DNA from: Acetobacteraceae bacterium
GTDB lineage: Bacteria > Pseudomonadota > Alphaproteobacteria > Acetobacterales > Acetobacteraceae
Direction: 5' to 3'
Assembly: GCA_003164305.1 (NCBI GenBank)
Contig: PLSZ01000508.1
Location: forward strand, 1 to 9,890
DNA length: 9,890 nucleotides
Every line of letters begins with the position of its first letter. Position 1 is the first letter of the stretch. The notes beneath the pieces were generated by a model. That model did not search any database and was not told the DNA's origin. It saw nothing but the letters and a program-made list of their open reading frames with translations. Position numbers and translations under genes: made by a program. This document shows, in pieces, positions 6,721 through 9,890 of the stretch.

Positions 6721-8118
6721 TTAGTGACCAATCACGGCGATCAACCGCGCCACCAGGCCAGCCGCGTCTTCTTCTCGCACGTTGGTGAACCCAAGCAGCA
6801 GCGCGCGGCCCGCGTCATGCGCGATCGACAGACCGGACAGACCCGTCGGCGCGAGGCCGGCGGTCAGCGCGCGCCGCGCCACGTCGCCGTCGTCCACGCC
6901 ATCCGGCAACCGGATCAGCAGGTGCATGCCGCCGGCCGCCAGTTCGACCGGGAAATGGCCGGACAACGCATCCGCCAACGCCGCGCGCCGGCGGGCGTAC
7001 AACCCACGCATTCGTTTCACGTGCCGCGCGAAATGGCCGCCCGCCATGAACGCGGCGGTCACGTTTTGCTCCAATAACGGCGGCCCGCGGGTGATCAGCC
7101 GAGCCGCTCGGGTGATCGTTTCGATCAGCGCATCCGGCACGACCAGATAGCCGAGCCGCAGTCCCGGAAACAGCGTCTTGCTGAAACTGCCGGCGAACAG
7201 CACCCGATCGCCGCGGTCGAGCGACTTCAGCGACGGCGGGGTTGGCCCCGTATAGCGGAATTCGGCGTCGTAATCGTCCTCCAAAATCCAGGACCGCGCC
7301 TCCTCCGCCCAAGCCAGCAGCGCCAGCCGTCTGGGCAATGACAGCGACACGCCAAGCGGCGATTGATGCGTGGGCGTCACAACGGCGAGGCGCGCTTTGG
7401 GCGCCGCCGTCAGCCCGGCCGTGACGCGCATTCCCTCGGCATCGACCGGGACGGGCACGAGGCTCGCGCCGCCGACCTCCAGCGCCTGAAACGCCTGAGG
7501 GTGTCCCGGATCTTCCACCCACACGGGATCGCCAGGACGTAGCAGAATTTGTCGCACCAGGGTCAGCGCGCCCTGATATCCGTTGGTGACCAGTACCTGA
7601 TGCGGTGCGCAGACGATGCCTCGGGCGAGGCCCAGATAGGCGACGATCTCCTCGCGCAACGGCGGCGAACCGCACACGTCGGGGTATCCCAGGTCCGCCT
7701 CGGCCATGGCCCGCGCGGCTTTCGCCGACAAGGCGGACCATAATTTGCGTGGGAACGCGTCGAGGGCGGGCAGTCCTCGTTGGAAGGGCAACGGCGCGGT
7801 TGGCGCCACGGCGCGTGGCCGGGCCAGGCCGAGTGTTCGTTGCGCCGGCGCCTTCGCCAAACCATCGACCTGAGGGGAAATGACCGTGCCGGCGGCGCCG
7901 CGCGGCTGGATGGCGCCTTCTCCGGCCAACAGATCGTAGGCGGCGTCGATGGTGCCTCGGGCAACGCCCAGTTGCGCCGATAGGGTGCGCGCGGAGGGCA
8001 GCCTCGCGCCGGCCGACAGAGCGCCGGTGGCGATGGCCGAACGCAATCTCGTGGCGATCTGCAGATAGAGCGGCCCGGGCGCGCCCGGGTCGAGAGTGAT
8101 CATGGCCCAGTCAATCAT
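6721..8118 (-). CDS. MocR/PdxR-like regulator (GntR helix-turn-helix fused to aminotransferase domain)
   Basis: MocR regulators fuse an N-terminal GntR winged helix with a fold-type I aminotransferase domain that binds pyridoxal phosphate and acts as effector sensor. From ATG 8118 the protein has 465 residues. Residues 15-75 are the winged helix (GPLYLQIATRLRSAI, GARLPSARTLSAQLGVARGT). The aminotransferase-like part shows NGYQGALTLVRQ, DDYDAEFRY (Asp contacting the pyridine nitrogen) and SFSKTLFPGLRLGY with the PLP lysine Lys314, so cofactor binding is probably intact. ATG 8103 is an alternative start; neither has a good binding site. It diverges from an AhpD-like/GNAT/AzoR operon and probably controls it and itself. 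The open frame continues back to 8415 but overlaps the divergent gene and is atypical there. Confidence 0.93.
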   Translation of the reverse strand: MIDWAMITLDPGAPGPLYLQIATRLRSAIATGALSAGARLPSARTLSAQLGVARGTIDAAYDLLAGEGAIQPRGAAGTVISPQVDGLAKAPAQRTLGLARPRAVAPTAPLPFQRGLPALDAFPRKLWSALSAKAARAMAEADLGYPDVCGSPPLREEIVAYLGLARGIVCAPHQVLVTNGYQGALTLVRQILLRPGDPVWVEDPGHPQAFQALEVGGASLVPVPVDAEGMRVTAGLTAAPKARLAVVTPTHQSPLGVSLSLPRRLALLAWAEEARSWILEDDYDAEFRYTGPTPPSLKSLDRGDRVLFAGSFSKTLFPGLRLGYLVVPDALIETITRAARLITRGPPLLEQNVTAAFMAGGHFARHVKRMRGLYARRRAALADALSGHFPVELAAGGMHLLIRLPDGVDDGDVARRALTAGLAPTGLSGLSIAHDAGRALLLGFTNVREEDAAGLVARLIAVIGH

Positions 8119-8147
8119 CCAGTTTCTGGCCCTGGCTGATAGGCCAT
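8102..8147. promoter_or_regulatory. Inverted and direct repeats in the MocR divergent control region
   Basis: ATGGCC (8102-8107) and GGCCAT (8142-8147) form a perfect inverted pair; TGGCCC occurs again at 8127-8132, 24 bp from the first copy. MocR proteins commonly bind direct repeats near their own divergent promoter, so these are candidate operator half-sites. The sites are short and GC-rich, so chance is possible. Confidence 0.3.
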
Positions 8148-8174
8148 TCCCGCCGCCAGATAAACCGGACATTT

Positions 8175-8235
8175 GGGAGGATCCGCGATGCGGACGGGGG
8201 AATCTGTGATGCGGGCGGGAGAACCCGCGATGCGG
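8175..8235 (+). repeat. Triplicated 21-bp ribosome-binding-site plus ATG unit
   Basis: Three units at 21-bp spacing each contain a purine-rich heptamer (GGGAGGA, GGGGGAA, GGGAGAA), a six-base spacer (TCCGCG, TCTGTG, CCCGCG) and ATGCGG. The ATGs fall at 8188, 8209 and 8230, all in one frame, so each copy could start the same protein with a different N-terminus. Confidence 0.75.
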
Positions 8236-8676
8236 GGGCGCGTGTATTTGCCGAAGGTGGCGCCGGACACGTATTCTGCGATCCGGGAACTCGACGCCAC
8301 GGTGCGGCGGAGCGGGCTGGAGGGTTCGTTGATCGAACTGGTGAAGATGCGGGCGTCGCAGATCAACGGGTGCGCGTTTTGCCTGGATATGCACGCGAAG
8401 GACGCACGCGGGCACGGTGAGACGGAGCAGCGGCTTTATCTGCTGAACGCCTGGCGGGAGACGCCGTATTATTCGGAACGGGAGCGGGCCGCTCTGGCGT
8501 GGACCGAGTGCCTGACCCGGTTGCCGACCGACGGCGCGCCCGAGGAGCTCTACCGGGCTTTGGAGGAAAAATTTACTCCGGTGGAAATCGCCAACCTGAC
8601 GGCGCTGATCGGTGTGATCAACGTGTGGAACCGGCTGGCGGTGGGACTGAACTGGCCGATGCCGAGGGCGGCATGA
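8188..8676 (+). CDS. AhpD-like carboxymuconolactone decarboxylase family protein
   Basis: Members of this family are mostly peroxidase-type or detoxifying enzymes rather than true decarboxylases. From ATG 8188 the protein has 162 residues. The active-site motif CAFCLDMH (Cys62, Cys65, His69) is the CxxCxxxH of AhpD-like thiol peroxidases, preceded by LVKMRASQING, and NLTALIGVINVWNRL closes the helical domain. A C-terminal signature LNWPMP is also seen. Homologues normally begin near MRGRVYLPKVAP, that is at ATG 8230; the 14 extra residues come from two additional copies of the start unit. GGGAGGA before 8188 is the strongest site. It opens a three-gene operon with GNAT and AzoR-like genes, divergent from the MocR regulator. 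The substrate is unknown. Confidence 0.92.
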   Translation: MRTGESVMRAGEPAMRGRVYLPKVAPDTYSAIRELDATVRRSGLEGSLIELVKMRASQINGCAFCLDMHAKDARGHGETEQRLYLLNAWRETPYYSERERAALAWTECLTRLPTDGAPEELYRALEEKFTPVEIANLTALIGVINVWNRLAVGLNWPMPRAA

Positions 8677-9104
8677 CCGAAACCCTCCGCCACGCGGAAA
8701 CGGCTGCCGAGATCGCGGCGTGCTTTCCGGTGATGCGCGCGTTGCGGCCGCATTTGTCCGGCGCCGACGAATTATGTTCGCGTGTGCGCGGTCAGGCCCA
8801 GGCGGGGTACAGGTTGCTGGCGGCGTGGCGGGGCGAGGAAGTGGTGGGTCTCGCGGGGTACCGGCCCCAGGAAAATCTGATCCGGGGACCGTTTTGTTAC
8901 GTCGATGATCTGGTGGTGCGGGAGGATCTGCGCCGGTCGGGCGTTGGAGCGCGACTGCTGACCGCCGTTGGGGTCGAGGCGAAGGCGCGTGGCATGCCGC
9001 ATCTTGTGCTCGACACCGACATCTCGAATGCCCTTGGTCAGCGGTTCTATTTCCGTTTCGGTATGCTGCCGGTGGCGCTTCGTTTCGCGACGCGGTTGGG
9101 TTAG
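8673..9104 (+). CDS. GNAT family N-acetyltransferase
   Basis: This 143-residue protein is a stand-alone GNAT acyltransferase, transferring an acetyl group from acetyl-CoA to an unidentified amine. Motif A is clear: YVDDLVVREDLRRSGVG, with the pyrophosphate-binding RRSGVG at residues 87-92 followed by the helix ARLLTAVGVEAKARG. Motif B follows as LVLDTDISNALGQRFYFRFG with the aromatic FYFRFGM typical of the last strand. ATG 8673 overlaps the previous stop as ATGA, implying translational coupling. A longer upstream frame back to 8499 lies inside the previous gene and is not used. It is in one operon with the AhpD-like and AzoR-like genes. Confidence 0.92.
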   Translation: MTETLRHAETAAEIAACFPVMRALRPHLSGADELCSRVRGQAQAGYRLLAAWRGEEVVGLAGYRPQENLIRGPFCYVDDLVVREDLRRSGVGARLLTAVGVEAKARGMPHLVLDTDISNALGQRFYFRFGMLPVALRFATRLG

Positions 9105-9107
9105 GCG

Positions 9108-9734
9108 ATGGGCACGATCCTGTACTTGCGTTGCAGCCCGCGAGGCGCCGACTCGTTCAGCAGCCGAATGGCGGAGGAGGTCGTCGCGCGACTGCTCGAC
9201 CACCATCCGGGGGCCGCGATCGTCTTCCGCGATTTGTCCGCCGATCCGCCGCCGCTGGTCGATGCCGGGTTCAGCGCGGCGATTCTCGGACCGGCTGGGG
9301 CGACGCCTCCCGCGTTGGCGACGTCCGAAGTGCTGATCCGGGAACTGGAGGCCGCGGATGTGCTGGTCATCGCGACACCGATGCACAATTACGGCGTGCC
9401 CGCTGTGTTGAAGGCCTGGGTCGATCAGATCGTTCGCATCGATCGCACGTTCGCCAGTACCCCGGGTGGAAAAGTCGGGAAATTGCCAGACCGGCCAGTG
9501 TGGATCGTCGTCGCGTCGGGAGGTTGGTTTACCGGACCCAGCCCCACGGGAGCGCTGGCGCAGCCTGATTTTTTGACGCCATATTTGCGGGCGGTGCTGG
9601 AGACGATCGGCATCAGCGACCCGCGCATCCTGACGCTGGAGGGTGTGACGCGCGGCGCGGACATCGCCGACGCGGCGATCGCGCGAGCGCGGGCCGCGTT
9701 GGACGAGGCGTTGCCGCCGTATAGCAGGGGCTGA
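9108..9734 (+). CDS. NAD(P)H-dependent FMN oxidoreductase, AzoR-like
   Basis: This 208-residue flavodoxin-fold protein resembles FMN-dependent NADH-azoreductases, which reduce azo dyes and quinones by two-electron transfer. The N-terminal strand and phosphate loop read ILYLRCSPRGADSFSSRMA (residues 4-22). The second strand VLVIATPMHNYGVPAVLKAW (85-104) carries the PMHNYGVP flavin motif equivalent to PMYNF in E. coli AzoR. ASGGWF and TPYLRAVLETIGI cover the rest of the fold. ATG 9108 starts three bases after the previous stop, with TTAGG nearby. It is the last gene of the MocR-linked operon; quinone or aldehyde-stress protection is plausible but not shown by sequence. Confidence 0.9.
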   Translation: MGTILYLRCSPRGADSFSSRMAEEVVARLLDHHPGAAIVFRDLSADPPPLVDAGFSAAILGPAGATPPALATSEVLIRELEAADVLVIATPMHNYGVPAVLKAWVDQIVRIDRTFASTPGGKVGKLPDRPVWIVVASGGWFTGPSPTGALAQPDFLTPYLRAVLETIGISDPRILTLEGVTRGADIADAAIARARAALDEALPPYSRG

Positions 9735-9803
9735 CCTGCCGCGCGACACATAGACGACAGGATATTTGAGAACTGGAATATGGTGAATCGTCTCCTTGAG
9801 CCT

Positions 9804-9865
9804 GGGGCGCCAGCCCCGCTGTCTGGTTCCTCGAGGGGCGCTTGTCCCCTCGGGGAACCAGACAG
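9804..9865. repeat. Large stem-loop with a small leading hairpin in the terminal non-coding stretch
   Basis: A small hairpin GGGGC-GCCA-GCCCC (9804-9817) is followed by a 47-nt near-perfect palindrome (9819-9865): outer arms CTGTCTGGTTCC/GGAACCAGACAG, one T-G pair, inner arms CGAGGGG/CCCCTCG and loop CGCTTGT. It lies 85 bp after the AzoR-like stop. No T-run follows, so it is not a standard terminator. Its 12-bp and 7-bp arms suggest a repetitive palindromic element or a transcript-end structure. The rest of 9735-9890 shows no gene. Confidence 0.7.
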
Positions 9866-9890
9866 CTTGGCCGTGGCTTCCCTACCGATT

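Noticed and set aside
6815..7741. Second long minus-strand frame within the MocR gene
   Set aside because: It lies entirely inside the MocR coding sequence in another frame and shows no domain.
8119..8415. N-terminal extension of the MocR regulator by 99 residues
   Set aside because: It overlaps the divergent AhpD-like gene and is low-complexity Arg/Pro/His-rich; MocR proteins begin near the chosen start.

Overview
The window is GC-rich DNA from a bacterium, most likely an alphaproteobacterium (Rhodospirillales or Acetobacteraceae would fit). The evidence is protein-family resemblance (isocitrate lyase next to a ScfR/RamB-type regulator, an alphaproteobacterial-style MazE/MazF pair), strong G/C at third codon positions, and a two-palindrome intergenic element like the RIME elements of Rhizobiales. 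No rRNA, tRNA, CRISPR array, insertion sequence or transposase was seen.

Layout. (1) Positions 1-1208, minus strand: the first 402 residues of the ribosome-associated GTPase TypA/BipA; its 3' end lies outside the window. Its leader carries a 2 x 21 bp tandem repeat. (2) About 1374-3257 is a small accessory segment: a possible 64-residue ORF (plus strand), a GIY-YIG nuclease with a DUF4357-type tail broken by two frameshifts (minus strand), and a MazE/MazF toxin-antitoxin pair (minus strand) with a 14-bp perfect palindrome at its promoter. Part of this segment is visibly richer in A/T than its flanks. (3) 3258-3694 is a 437-bp stretch without a confident gene. It holds the mazEF promoter, a possible 64-residue ORF (3406-3600, minus) with a good ribosome binding site, and the aceA terminator. 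(4) 3695-6605: isocitrate lyase (aceA, minus) diverges from a ScfR/RamB-type regulator (plus), so the regulator of acetate or short-chain acyl-CoA metabolism sits beside the glyoxylate-shunt gene it may control. The shared leader holds a RamB-like box and an inverted repeat that would fold the aceA start codon into a hairpin. (5) 6621-6720: the two-palindrome mosaic element between converging genes. (6) 6721-9734: a MocR-type GntR/aminotransferase regulator (minus) diverges from a tightly packed operon of an AhpD-like carboxymuconolactone decarboxylase family protein, a GNAT acetyltransferase (4-nt ATGA overlap) and an AzoR-like flavin oxidoreductase (3-nt gap). The decarboxylase-family gene begins with three in-frame copies of a 21-bp 'ribosome binding site plus ATG' unit. 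(7) 9735-9890: non-coding, dominated by a 47-nt near-perfect stem-loop.

How they may work together: the aceA/ScfR pair is a plausible local regulatory circuit for growth on acetate or fatty acids. The MocR/AhpD-like/GNAT/AzoR cluster looks like a redox or detoxification operon under a pyridoxal-phosphate-sensing regulator, but its substrate cannot be read from sequence. No clearly new system is proven. The best leads are the aceA start-codon hairpin, the triplicated translation start, and the MocR operon.
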